Shown here one piece after another: positions 9,247 through 17,886 of a stretch of 48,654 nt of DNA; position 1 is the first letter of the stretch, and every line of letters starts with the position of its first letter. Origin of the DNA: Rhodobacteraceae bacterium HIMB11. GTDB taxonomy: Bacteria > Pseudomonadota > Alphaproteobacteria > Rhodobacterales > Rhodobacteraceae. The notes below the pieces were generated by a model. That model had not been told where the DNA came from. It saw nothing but the letters and a program-made list of their open reading frames with translations, and made no database searches. The position numbers were made by a program, and so were the translations under genes. The stretch is taken from positions 1 to 48,654 of the forward strand of contig AVDB01000013.1 in NCBI GenBank assembly GCA_000472185.1. Direction: 5' to 3'.

Positions 9247-9906
9247 TCACATTGCAGCAAGAGTATGGATCAAACCTTCTTTGATATGTATTTCTAAGTT
9301 TGCCACGGCGCGTTTTTTATCTCTCTCTAGAGCAGCGTTGAAAATTTCATGGTGTTCAATGATAGCTGCTTCCCCACGGTATGTGAGTACCAACATTTGG
9401 TACCGCAAGTATTTGTCATAAATTGTCGAGTGTAGAGATAATAGATTTTGAGAAGAGCAAGCTTTTATTGATGCAAGGTGGAATTCCCAATCATATCTTT
9501 TCCAAAGTTCTTTCTGAGAACTTTCCCCATTTTGCATTCGCTTCTCGATAAGGTTTAATCGGTGGTAAGCGGCGACAAGCTCCGCTTCCCAATCGGTGTC
9601 CCCAGATTCTATTGATTGCGTGAGGGCGTGGCACTCCAGCAGTATCCTTAGGTTCGCAATTTCTGTTAAGTCTTCAGCCGACACAGGTGTTACCAGAAAC
9701 CCTCGTTGTTCAGGAGATTGAACAAACCCATCTGCAGACAAACGGTTCAGTGCCTCGCGCAGTGTTGGAACACTTGCTTCGTATTCAGACTTCAAACGAT
9801 CCAGTTTGAGCTTTGTACCAGGTGCCAAAACACCAAAGATAATATCTCGCTTTATTCGCTCGTATGTCGAAGTTCTTACAGTATTTGCTGCCTTATTCAT
9901 GTCCAT
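9247..9906 (-). CDS. GntR-family transcriptional regulator, FCD (FadR) subfamily
   Basis: A 219-residue repressor-type regulator. Residues about 10-75 form a GntR winged helix (TYERIKRDIIFGVLAPGTKL, then SVPTLREALNRLSADGFV). The rest is the all-helical FCD ligand domain with metal-type residues in YDWEFHLASI, IIEHHEIFNAAL and NLEIHIKEGL. It is divergent from the MocA/TRAP/QuiC operon, with about 159 bp between the starts. The simplest reading is that it controls that operon in response to the imported compound or an intermediate. A spaced inverted repeat in the intergenic region is a possible operator. Confidence 0.9.
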   Translation of the reverse strand: MDMNKAANTVRTSTYERIKRDIIFGVLAPGTKLKLDRLKSEYEASVPTLREALNRLSADGFVQSPEQRGFLVTPVSAEDLTEIANLRILLECHALTQSIESGDTDWEAELVAAYHRLNLIEKRMQNGESSQKELWKRYDWEFHLASIKACSSQNLLSLHSTIYDKYLRYQMLVLTYRGEAAIIEHHEIFNAALERDKKRAVANLEIHIKEGLIHTLAAM

Positions 9907-9956
9907 ACAATATCAAGCTTTCTGCTTTTTTCCAGTCATGGATCTACCAAATAATA

Positions 9957-10009
9957 TACGATAAAATAAAAAATATAAGATATTATTGCAAAAATAAAAA
10001 TATATCGTA
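9957..10009. promoter_or_regulatory. Candidate operator: spaced inverted repeat in divergent promoter
   Basis: TACGATA at 9957-9963 and its exact reverse complement TATCGTA at 10003-10009 lie in a very AT-rich spacer between the GntR gene and the first operon gene. Two half-sites 39 bp apart would suit a looped or double-site repressor. The short length means chance occurrence is possible. Confidence 0.3.
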
Positions 10010-10065
10010 GCCAATTACTCAAGTGCTTCATCCACTTATTGTGGCAACGATTCAGGAGAATGTAT

Positions 10066-11169
10066 TTGAAATCGCCGTCTACCATAAACACTGTTAAGCT
10101 TGCTGTGTGCGGGCTGGGTCTGGTTGGGCGACGACATCTGAGGGCAATTGAACAGGTCGCAGGTGCGTGTTGTGTGGCTGTAGTAGATCCGTTTTTGGAA
10201 GACACAGAAACTATACAAATTTCTGACGCAAATACTTTTTCAAATCTTTCGGACATGATTGCAAAGGCAAGACCTGATGGGATCATTCTGGCAACTCCAA
10301 ACGTCCTGCATATCAGTCAAGCGTTAGAGTGTATCGCGGCAGGCATCCCAGTTTTAATTGAGAAGCCTGTGTCGGATGATCTTGTGTCAGCTCAACGATT
10401 TGAGCACGACATCAAAGGTCTAAATATTCCTGTTTTGGTGGGTCATCACCGCCGTCACAACCCTTTAATACAAACAGCGAAGGCGCTTATTTCCGAAGGC
10501 CGAATTGGCGACATTCGTGCAGTTAGTGGGACTTGTTGGTTCTATAAACCTGATGATTATTTCAACACGACCCCTTGGAGAAAGCAGAAAGGTGCTGGAC
10601 CTGTTTCAGTAAACTTAGTGCACGATATTGATCTGATCAGGTATCTTTGTGGTGAGGTGCAAAGTGTGCAAGCGCAAGCATGTTTATCGAAACGGGGTTA
10701 CGAAAATGAAGATGTTGCTTCTGCTGTGCTGCGCTTTGAGAATGATGTCATCGGCACTATAAGTGTTTCAGACAGCGTTGTCGCACCTTGGAGTTGGGAG
10801 ATGACCTCTAAGGAATATCCGATTTATCCCAGAACATCCCAAAGTAGTTACATAATAGGCGGCAGCGAGGGGTCATTATCTGTTCCTGATTTAACACTTT
10901 GGACACACATTGCAGAGCCGGACTGGTGGTCGCCTATATCTGCTACCTCGGTTCCATGTGAGCAATCTGATCCACTTGTAAACCAAATTCTGAATTTCTG
11001 TGGGGTCATTAGAGGTGTCGAGACGCCTCTGGTTTCCCTTGTGGAAGGAGTGCGAACTTTGGAAGTAGTTGACGCTATCCATAAAGCTTCGCGAACCGGT
11101 GAAACGGTTCACCTATCGTCCAACATGGGCAAAACGAGGGCCGCTGAAATGCAGGCGGCTCAAATGTAA
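10066..11169 (+). CDS. Gfo/Idh/MocA-family oxidoreductase (first of three)
   Basis: NAD(P)-dependent dehydrogenase of the Gfo/Idh/MocA family, acting on sugars, cyclitols or related polyols. An N-terminal Rossmann motif (VCGLGLVGRRHL) is followed by LIEKPVSDD, the EKP motif with the catalytic lysine, and VHDIDLIRYL with the conserved Asp. The C-terminal domain is beta-sheet rich. Start choice: AGGAG at 10054-10058 is only 1 nt from the ATG at 10060 but 7 nt from the TTG at 10066, so I prefer TTG; the frame is open to 10039. It heads the operon opposite the GntR gene and is 50 bp before the TRAP binding protein gene. Confidence 0.87.
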   Translation: MKSPSTINTVKLAVCGLGLVGRRHLRAIEQVAGACCVAVVDPFLEDTETIQISDANTFSNLSDMIAKARPDGIILATPNVLHISQALECIAAGIPVLIEKPVSDDLVSAQRFEHDIKGLNIPVLVGHHRRHNPLIQTAKALISEGRIGDIRAVSGTCWFYKPDDYFNTTPWRKQKGAGPVSVNLVHDIDLIRYLCGEVQSVQAQACLSKRGYENEDVASAVLRFENDVIGTISVSDSVVAPWSWEMTSKEYPIYPRTSQSSYIIGGSEGSLSVPDLTLWTHIAEPDWWSPISATSVPCEQSDPLVNQILNFCGVIRGVETPLVSLVEGVRTLEVVDAIHKASRTGETVHLSSNMGKTRAAEMQAAQM

Positions 11170-11219
11170 CGATCAAGAAGGGTGTGATTTTGCACCTAAC
11201 TATTTCGGGAGGATACTTG

Positions 11220-12227
11220 ATGATCAATAAACTTACACGAAGAGCTGCACTGGGTGCAGTCGCTGCCGCTGGTATTCTAGGTGGTGTAGCGACAACGGCC
11301 CATGCAGCAGATATGACGTTTACCTTGGCGACGTCTGGTTCGGAAACAGACATGCGGTCTGTCGCTATGGCGAATGTTTTTGCCCCAATGGTGGCAGAAT
11401 TTGCAGATTACCAACCTGGCTACAACGGAACAATGTTCGCACAAGGCACTGAGCTTGAAGCCATCAGCCGTGGCAACTTGACTATGTCGATTGCGTCCGC
11501 ACAAGAGCTTGCTCAGTTCTTCCCAGAATTTTCAATCTTTGCGACTGGCTACGTTCATCAGGACGCTGCGCATCAGGTGCGCGTTTTCAATGATCCGCTA
11601 ATGGAGCCATTCAAAAAAACAGCGGAAGAAGAGCTTGGTGTCAAACTTCTGTCTGTGATGTATCTCGGTAAACGCCATGTGAACCTTCGCTTCACTCGCG
11701 ATGAAGTTGATGTGCAAACACCTGCAGATTTGGCCGGAGTTAATCTTCGTATGCCAGGAACTGACGCATGGCAGTTTCTTGGTGCTGCTCTCGGTGCATC
11801 GCCTACACCGCTGGCCTTCTCTGAAGTTTATACCTCGCTTTCCACAGGCGCTGTAGATGGCCAGGATAACCCGTTGCCGACTGTTGTTGATCAAAAGTTT
11901 TATGAAGTCACAAAACAGATCGCGCTTACATCGCACTTGGTTGACTTGAACTACATCGCATTTTCCAAGGAAGTGTGGGATAAACTTTCACCTGCGCAAC
12001 AAGCCACAGTACAACGTGCTGCGGATGCAGCTGCTGCATGGGGACGTCTGAAACAGCTTGATAAAGAGAACAATTTGGCGGACTTTATTCGCAGTCAAGG
12101 AGTAGAGATTTACACGCCTAACCTAGCTGCATTCCGTGATCATGTTCAGGCACAGTATGTTGGATCAGAAGCGGCAGCATCTTGGCCTGATGGTGTTCTA
12201 GAGCGCATTAATGCGCTAGGAAACTAA
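11220..12227 (+). CDS. dctP: TRAP transporter solute-binding protein, DctP type
   Basis: Periplasmic substrate-binding component of a tripartite ATP-independent transporter, 335 residues. The N-terminus KLTRRAALGAVAAAG with an AHA-A cleavage site is a signal peptide with a twin-arginine-like pair. The core has the DctP pattern: NLRFTRDEVDVQTPADLAGV, then LRMPGTDAWQFLGAALGASP and SLSTGAVDGQDNPLPT, which includes the conserved carboxylate-binding Arg region. The start at 11220 follows a GGGAGGA Shine-Dalgarno. The frame extends to 11184, but that extension precedes the signal peptide. DctQ and DctM genes follow directly. The ligand is presumably an organic acid used by the enzymes downstream. 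Confidence 0.92.
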   Translation: MINKLTRRAALGAVAAAGILGGVATTAHAADMTFTLATSGSETDMRSVAMANVFAPMVAEFADYQPGYNGTMFAQGTELEAISRGNLTMSIASAQELAQFFPEFSIFATGYVHQDAAHQVRVFNDPLMEPFKKTAEEELGVKLLSVMYLGKRHVNLRFTRDEVDVQTPADLAGVNLRMPGTDAWQFLGAALGASPTPLAFSEVYTSLSTGAVDGQDNPLPTVVDQKFYEVTKQIALTSHLVDLNYIAFSKEVWDKLSPAQQATVQRAADAAAAWGRLKQLDKENNLADFIRSQGVEIYTPNLAAFRDHVQAQYVGSEAAASWPDGVLERINALGN

Positions 12228-12252
12228 CTTTGAAATTTTAAGAGGGGTCTTT

Positions 12253-12828
12253 ATGTTAAATGTTTTAATGAAGAGGCTCTCTCGCGTTGCAGAAGCTATT
12301 GCCGCCACAGCGTTGGCGGCAATATTCATAGTTTTTTTATTGCAAATTTTCACCAGATATTCTGGCAAATTAAGCCAATGGATGCCTGTTGAAAATCTTT
12401 CCCTGTGGATGAGTGAAATAGAGCCGCTTCGTTGGACTGTTTACCTTATTTCATTGCTTTGGGTATGGCTGATTTTTCTCGGCTGTTCATTCGTGGTTAG
12501 GGAACGAGACCATGTGGCATTTGATATTCTTTATCAAGCTGCTCCACCTCGATTACGAAAAATCATGACGATATTGGGCGCGATTATTTTGATAGCGGTC
12601 ATGTTAATTTCACTACCAGCGACGTGGGACGCAATTATGGCCAACCGTCTGATGGAATTGAAAAAGCTTCAAACTCTCAGACTGCCGATCACTGGCGACA
12701 AGATTGCGATAAAGTGGTTGTTCTTTCCGTATCTGGTCCTCATGGCCGTACTTATCATTCGGTCAATTTCTCGAATTTTTGTGGAACTTCGCACAAATAA
12801 TCAAAACACAGAGGTCGAAGAGACATGA
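12253..12828 (+). CDS. dctQ: TRAP transporter small permease, DctQ type
   Basis: Four-helix membrane subunit of the TRAP transporter, 191 residues. Hydrophobic segments lie at about residues 15-35, 58-80, 97-118 and 154-172. LLWVWLIFLGCSFVVRERDH is the typical DctQ second-helix signature (W..FLG....R...H). The stop overlaps the start of dctM by 4 bp (ATGA), so the two are translationally coupled. It connects DctP capture to the DctM channel. Confidence 0.92.
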   Translation: MLNVLMKRLSRVAEAIAATALAAIFIVFLLQIFTRYSGKLSQWMPVENLSLWMSEIEPLRWTVYLISLLWVWLIFLGCSFVVRERDHVAFDILYQAAPPRLRKIMTILGAIILIAVMLISLPATWDAIMANRLMELKKLQTLRLPITGDKIAIKWLFFPYLVLMAVLIIRSISRIFVELRTNNQNTEVEET

Positions 12829-14120
12829 GCGTGGAACTGATCTTTGGTCTGATCGCTTTATTTGGGGTTGCGGCAATTGGAGTTCCTGTAGCCTATGCCA
12901 TTATCACGGGTGTAGTGGTCTATCTGGGGTGGTCCGGGCAGGATCTTGCAATCGCGGGCGAAACGATGGTTCAGCGATTATTCGACGGCTTTTTGTTATT
13001 AGCTGTTCCACTTTTCATCGTGTCAGCAAACATTATGAACGTTGGAAGCATAACTGATAGGCTACTTCAGTTTTGTGTAGCGTTGGTTGGTCGATTTCGC
13101 GGCGGATTGGGGCACGTCAATGTCGTCGCAAGTTTGATCTTTTCTGGTATGTCAGGATCTGCTGTCGCGGACGCTGCTGGGATTGGGAAAATCATCATCG
13201 AAATGATGGTGAAATCGGGTCATTACACACGTGGCTACGCTGCCGCTATCACCGCTGCAACAGCAACGATTGGACCAATTATTCCGCCTTCAATTCCGAT
13301 GGTTTTATATGCGTTGGTGTCTAATGTATCGATTGGGGACCTGTTCCTTGCAGGTATTTTCCCGGGTCTCTTGATGGGTCTTGTATTGATGTTGGCAAAT
13401 GCCTGGTTCTCGCATCGAAGAAATTTCGGGCAGGATGCGGTCGTGCCCCTAAATGAACTGCCATCATTGACTGTAAAAGCAACACCGGCCTTGTTGATGC
13501 CTGCAATACTGCTGGGATGTATTTACAGCGGGGTTACAACCCCGACAGAAGCCGCAGCAATCGCAGCATTATACGCGTTGTTGATTTCTGCAGGTATCTA
13601 TCGCGCGATAAAACTTAAAAGCTTATATCATGCGTTCGTCGATGGAGCACGATCTGCGGCCTCTGTGGGGTTGGTAATAGGTGCCTCGATGATCCTTACC
13701 TACGTTGTGGTTCGTGAGAATATCCCACAATCAATTTCGATGTTTTTAAATGATGCTGATATGCATCCTCTTGTGTTCATGATTTTGGTGAATGTGTTTG
13801 TGCTGCTGTTGGGGTGCATTCTGGATGCAACGGTAATAATACTCGTCATCGTCCCACTGTTCATTCCAACTTGTGAGGCGCTGGGGATCGACCTTGTTCA
13901 TTTTGGGGTGCTTATCGTCGTTAATTCGATGATTGGCCTAATAACGCCGCCTTACGGGATTTTATTATTTGTGATCAATGCGGTTACTGGAATACCGTTA
14001 AAAGAAATTATTGCTGAAGTTTGGGGTTTTCTTGGTATTCTATTATTGGCGCTCATGATAATGCTGCTCGTACCCGATCTTACCTTGTGGCTTCCGAGTG
14101 CGTTTGGATATCAAGGATAA
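12825..14120 (+). CDS. dctM: TRAP transporter large permease, DctM type
   Basis: Sodium-coupled transport subunit, 431 residues, with about twelve hydrophobic segments. Family motifs include FSGMSGSAVADAAGIGKI near residue 107, TATIGPIIPPSIPMVLYA near residue 145 and the symmetric NSMIGLITPPYGILLF near residue 367. Length is typical. Translation overlaps dctQ, and the stop is 4 bp before the quiC start, so transport and catabolism genes are tightly linked. Confidence 0.93.
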   Translation: MSVELIFGLIALFGVAAIGVPVAYAIITGVVVYLGWSGQDLAIAGETMVQRLFDGFLLLAVPLFIVSANIMNVGSITDRLLQFCVALVGRFRGGLGHVNVVASLIFSGMSGSAVADAAGIGKIIIEMMVKSGHYTRGYAAAITAATATIGPIIPPSIPMVLYALVSNVSIGDLFLAGIFPGLLMGLVLMLANAWFSHRRNFGQDAVVPLNELPSLTVKATPALLMPAILLGCIYSGVTTPTEAAAIAALYALLISAGIYRAIKLKSLYHAFVDGARSAASVGLVIGASMILTYVVVRENIPQSISMFLNDADMHPLVFMILVNVFVLLLGCILDATVIILVIVPLFIPTCEALGIDLVHFGVLIVVNSMIGLITPPYGILLFVINAVTGIPLKEIIAEVWGFLGILLLALMIMLLVPDLTLWLPSAFGYQG

Positions 14121-14124
14121 TAGC

Positions 14125-16008
14125 ATGAAAACCTCAATCGCAACAGTTTCGATTTCGGGAAACCTCAGGGAAAAGCTCGAGGCAATTGCGGCAGCTGGGT
14201 ATGATGGCATCGAAATTTTTGAACAAGATTTCGTCGCTTATGATGGCTCGCCACGCGACGTGGGCAACATGGTTCGAGATCACGGCCTAGAAATTACTTT
14301 GTTTCAGCCATTTCGTGATTTCGAAGGGTTACCAGAGCCTATGCGCGCTAAAGCGTTTGAGCGTGCTAAGCGTAAGTTTGATCTTATGCAGGAGCTTGGT
14401 ACCGACCTAGTTTTAATCTGTTCGTCTTGTCATGCATCTTCTCTTGGGGGAATTGATCGTGCGGCTGCTGATTTCAATGCACTAGGGGACATTGCGAAAG
14501 ATCGTGGCATCCGAGTTGGCTATGAGGCTTTGGCGTGGGGAAAACACATCAATGATCACCGAGATGCGTGGGAAATCGTGCGTCGTGCCGATCACTCAAA
14601 TGTTGGGTTGATTTTAGATAGCTTTCATACGCTGTCCCGTAAGATTGACCCTGCAACCATTCGATCAATTCCTGGTGATAAAATATTTTTCGTACAGCTC
14701 GCTGATGCGCCTTTGATCGAAATGGATCTTCTTTATTGGTCACGCCATTTCCGAAACATGCCTGGGGAAGGTGATTTAAACGTTCAAGGGTTTATGCAGG
14801 CAGTTATGGCCACCGGTTACAGTGGTCCTGTAAGCCTTGAGATCTTTAACGATCAATTCAGAGGAGGCTCTTCAAAGTTGGTTGCTGTAGATGGATATCG
14901 GTCATTAATTTCCTTGATGGACGATGTTCGGCGTGCTGAGCCAAATATAAGTTTGGATTTACCTAACTTCCCGCGGCGTAGCGAAACTGCAGGATTGTCT
15001 TTTGTCGAATTTGCATCCCGCGGCGACGAAGCGCAACGTTTAGGTGGCTACTTGGAAAGCATGGGCTTTTCCAAAATTGGTAAACATAAAAACAAGGCTG
15101 CTGACCTCTATCAGCAAGGCGACATCCGCATTGTCTTAAACCAAGAGACATCTGGCCATGCTGCCACCCAGTGGAATGCACGTGGCACCACAGTATGTGA
15201 TATTGGGATTGAGGTCGCCTCAGCTGGTGATACCTTGAAGCGTGCTGCACACCTTGGTAATTCATCATTTACTCAGCCGACAGAAAAGGATGAGTTGGAT
15301 ATTCCAGCTGTTCGAGGATTATCTGGATCTGTGATACATTTTGTCGGTAACGAAAATGGGATGGACCGTCTCTGGGAAACTGAGTTTTCCCAAACAGCTG
15401 ATCACAAGGGTTTCGGCCTTCGCAACATTGATCACCTTGCTCAAACCATGAGTTACGATGACATGCTCAGTTGGAGCCTTTTCTACACCTCCCTATTTGA
15501 AATGAAAAAATCACCGATGGTCGATGTTTTTGACCCAGATGGTTTGGTGCGCAGTCAAGTCGTCGAGACAGCCGATGGTGCACTACGGGTAACCTTAAAT
15601 GGTGCAGATACGCACCGCACATTGGCTGGTTCGTTCTTGGCAGAGTCTTTCGGGGCATCAGTACAACATCTGGCGCTTGCCTGTGATGATATATTCACAA
15701 CTCTGGAAAAGATGATCGCACATGGGTTTGAAACCTTACCTATGCCATCAAATTACTACGATGATCTGAGTGCAAGGTTTGATCTGCCCGCGGGCCTTTT
15801 GGACAAAATGAAACGTGCAAACGTGCTCTTTGATCAGGACGATAAAGGCACACTTTTTCAGTGTTATTCAAAAGAGTTCACTGGAGGATTGTTTTTTGAA
15901 ATTGTGCAACGTGACGGCGACTATCAAGGATACGGCGCACCCAACGCACCGTTTCGAATTGCGGCGCAAAAACGCATAAAATCAATAAAAGGCATGCCAA
16001 AAGTCTGA
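14125..16008 (+). CDS. quiC: 3-dehydroshikimate dehydratase, QuiC type (TIM barrel + HPPD-like fusion)
   Basis: Bifunctional-looking protein of 627 residues. The N-terminal ~275 residues are a xylose-isomerase-like TIM barrel. Its metal ligands are visible as E134 (GYEALAW), D165 with H168 (LILDSFH), Q191 (FVQLADAP) and E239 (VSLEIFND). These coincide with the positions I recall for Pseudomonas QuiC1. The C-terminal ~340 residues are a 4-hydroxyphenylpyruvate dioxygenase-like vicinal-oxygen-chelate domain. Known members dehydrate 3-dehydroshikimate to protocatechuate. The frame is open to 14098, inside dctM; the ATG at 14125 is the natural start. Position right behind the TRAP genes suggests the transporter brings in quinate, shikimate or a relative. 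No dehydroquinase or protocatechuate genes are in the window. Confidence 0.9.
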   Translation: MKTSIATVSISGNLREKLEAIAAAGYDGIEIFEQDFVAYDGSPRDVGNMVRDHGLEITLFQPFRDFEGLPEPMRAKAFERAKRKFDLMQELGTDLVLICSSCHASSLGGIDRAAADFNALGDIAKDRGIRVGYEALAWGKHINDHRDAWEIVRRADHSNVGLILDSFHTLSRKIDPATIRSIPGDKIFFVQLADAPLIEMDLLYWSRHFRNMPGEGDLNVQGFMQAVMATGYSGPVSLEIFNDQFRGGSSKLVAVDGYRSLISLMDDVRRAEPNISLDLPNFPRRSETAGLSFVEFASRGDEAQRLGGYLESMGFSKIGKHKNKAADLYQQGDIRIVLNQETSGHAATQWNARGTTVCDIGIEVASAGDTLKRAAHLGNSSFTQPTEKDELDIPAVRGLSGSVIHFVGNENGMDRLWETEFSQTADHKGFGLRNIDHLAQTMSYDDMLSWSLFYTSLFEMKKSPMVDVFDPDGLVRSQVVETADGALRVTLNGADTHRTLAGSFLAESFGASVQHLALACDDIFTTLEKMIAHGFETLPMPSNYYDDLSARFDLPAGLLDKMKRANVLFDQDDKGTLFQCYSKEFTGGLFFEIVQRDGDYQGYGAPNAPFRIAAQKRIKSIKGMPKV

Positions 16009-16030
16009 GGACTAGGAAAGATCGACTACA

Positions 16031-17212
16031 ATGCAAAAAACAGATTCCATTCGAAAGCATCAGGAACCGTTTCGCGTTGGATTGATTGGAACAGGCAAGA
16101 TTAGCGATATTTATCTGCAAAACTGTGCAAAGTGGTCAGGGCTGTCCATTGACGTCTGTGGCAGTTTGAACCTGTTGGAAAGCGAAGAGAAAGCAGTAAA
16201 ATACGGTATACCATGCGTTGCCCAGCCTGATGATATAATTGCCGACCCAAACCTTGATTGCATCCTGAACCTTACAATCCCTGCGGTGCATGCGGATGTC
16301 AGTACGCGGGCGCTAAAGGCAGGAAAACATGTGTATTCCGAAAAACCTATCGCGACCACCCGTGGCGATGGCGCTATAATCCTTAATCTGGCGCAAAAAA
16401 CTGGTTTGTTGGTGGGTAATGCGCCTGACACGTTTTTGGGGGGACGCTGGCAAACCGTGCGTCGGTTGTTAGACGAGGGTTTGATTGGTGATGTGACGGG
16501 TTGCATGGCTTTTGTTGGGACACATGGGGTCGAGCGTCACCATCCCAACCCAGATTTCTACTATCAAGTCGGTGGTGGCCCATTGTTGGATCTGGGGCCG
16601 TATTATTTAACGGCGATGGTGTTCCTGATGGGGCCAATTCGTCGGGTGAGTGGTATGGCGCGTAAAACATTTGATCGGCGGCAAATCGAAAACGGTCCGC
16701 GCAACGGGGAATGGATGAATGTTGAGGTCGATACGCATTCATTGTCGATGCTTGAATTTGAAAGCGGTGCGATAGGGTCCATGACGATTAGCTTTGACAT
16801 TTGGGACAGTGAAACGCCTCGGTTTGAAATCTATGGGACCGAGGGCACAATTTGCATTCCTGATCCTGATCCCGTTCATGGGGCAAACGATTTCCACGGC
16901 CCAGTATGGTATCGCACACGCAAGGAGAGTCGGTGGGAGTTTCAACCGCGTCCCACAGATCGACCAGCGGAATGGTGCATTGCTGAAAATAGGCATGGTT
17001 TCAACGAAAACAGTCGTGGTTTGGGATTGTTGGACCTTTCCTATGCGGTGAAAGAAGGCCGCGCGCCAAGGGCCAGTGGTGATTTGGCCCAACATGTTTT
17101 GGACGTTATGTTGAGTATATTAGAATCCCCTGACAGTGGCGGCTATGTAGATATACAAAGCCGCTGCGACCGACCCACACCTTTGCCTGAAAATTTTGCT
17201 GAGGATTTGTAA
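16031..17212 (+). CDS. Gfo/Idh/MocA-family oxidoreductase (second of three)
   Basis: NAD(P)-dependent dehydrogenase of 393 residues. GLIGTGKISDIYLQN at about residue 17 is the nucleotide-binding turn, HVYSEKPIATT carries the catalytic-type lysine, and GGGPLLDLGPYYLTAMVFL holds the conserved Asp/Tyr of the active site. It begins 23 bp after quiC and its stop overlaps the ATG of the next gene by one base. With the other two MocA genes it could oxidise hydroxyl groups of a cyclic polyol acid. The exact substrate is unknown. Confidence 0.88.
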   Translation: MQKTDSIRKHQEPFRVGLIGTGKISDIYLQNCAKWSGLSIDVCGSLNLLESEEKAVKYGIPCVAQPDDIIADPNLDCILNLTIPAVHADVSTRALKAGKHVYSEKPIATTRGDGAIILNLAQKTGLLVGNAPDTFLGGRWQTVRRLLDEGLIGDVTGCMAFVGTHGVERHHPNPDFYYQVGGGPLLDLGPYYLTAMVFLMGPIRRVSGMARKTFDRRQIENGPRNGEWMNVEVDTHSLSMLEFESGAIGSMTISFDIWDSETPRFEIYGTEGTICIPDPDPVHGANDFHGPVWYRTRKESRWEFQPRPTDRPAEWCIAENRHGFNENSRGLGLLDLSYAVKEGRAPRASGDLAQHVLDVMLSILESPDSGGYVDIQSRCDRPTPLPENFAEDL

Positions 17213-17871
17213 TGAGCATGACCACCCTAGATATTTCTGAGCCATTTTTCACAACCAAAGTGTTTCAAGATGAGGAGGGGTATCGGGTTCGCGGCAAAAG
17301 TATATTGCTGAACCTGTCTGAGCGCCCAATTCAAATTCAAGATCAAAAACTGGGGCATTTGCAGTCCGTGATTGTCTCGGATGTCGATCTTATCAGTCTG
17401 GAACACGCGGTGCTGATCGAACGATTTGCGGATTATCCTGATGAAAATGAACTGCTGGAACGCGTTCGCGCAACTTGGCCATCTGCTTATGAGGTGCGCG
17501 GCGAAGAACGCTTGCGCGGCATCGGTCACTATATGTCGCCCAAGGTCTGGTTAGGGCAATTTGGGTTTACGATGTATCATTCTGCAACCGTGCCCCTGAA
17601 TGTTGGATTGCACCGTGAGCATGCATTTTGTCCCGTTCCAGGATTTCGCGAAGTACACACGCAAATCATCGGGTTCGGAAAAATGCAGCAGTGTCGCGAA
17701 CGCGATGTAAGCACGCTTTTTTTAGAAGAGCCAATGGCCCCTGGAACGACACACCGCCCCATGTATGATGCGGATGGAAATTACCCATGGCATCAATTTG
17801 AAACTATCACACCCTCGATTTTCATGGCCGTAGAAATGTTGCCAGCAGGTGCCACACCCCCAACCCTTTAA
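17212..17871 (+). CDS. Unrecognised 219-residue protein in the QuiC operon
   Basis: I do not recognise the family. The protein is soluble, with no signal peptide or membrane segment. The middle has a possible metal-binding set: LHREHAFCPVPGFREVHTQI (about residues 136-155), giving several His and Glu within 20 residues, then HRPMYDADGNYPWHQ. Alternating hydrophobic stretches suggest a beta-rich fold, so a cupin-like or ligand-binding role is possible but unproven. Its ATG overlaps the upstream stop and the next MocA gene starts 15 bp later, so it must be co-translated with the pathway enzymes. A role on the same substrate is inferred from position only. Confidence 0.8.
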   Translation: MSMTTLDISEPFFTTKVFQDEEGYRVRGKSILLNLSERPIQIQDQKLGHLQSVIVSDVDLISLEHAVLIERFADYPDENELLERVRATWPSAYEVRGEERLRGIGHYMSPKVWLGQFGFTMYHSATVPLNVGLHREHAFCPVPGFREVHTQIIGFGKMQQCRERDVSTLFLEEPMAPGTTHRPMYDADGNYPWHQFETITPSIFMAVEMLPAGATPPTL

Positions 17872-17886
17872 AGATCCGAGAAACCA

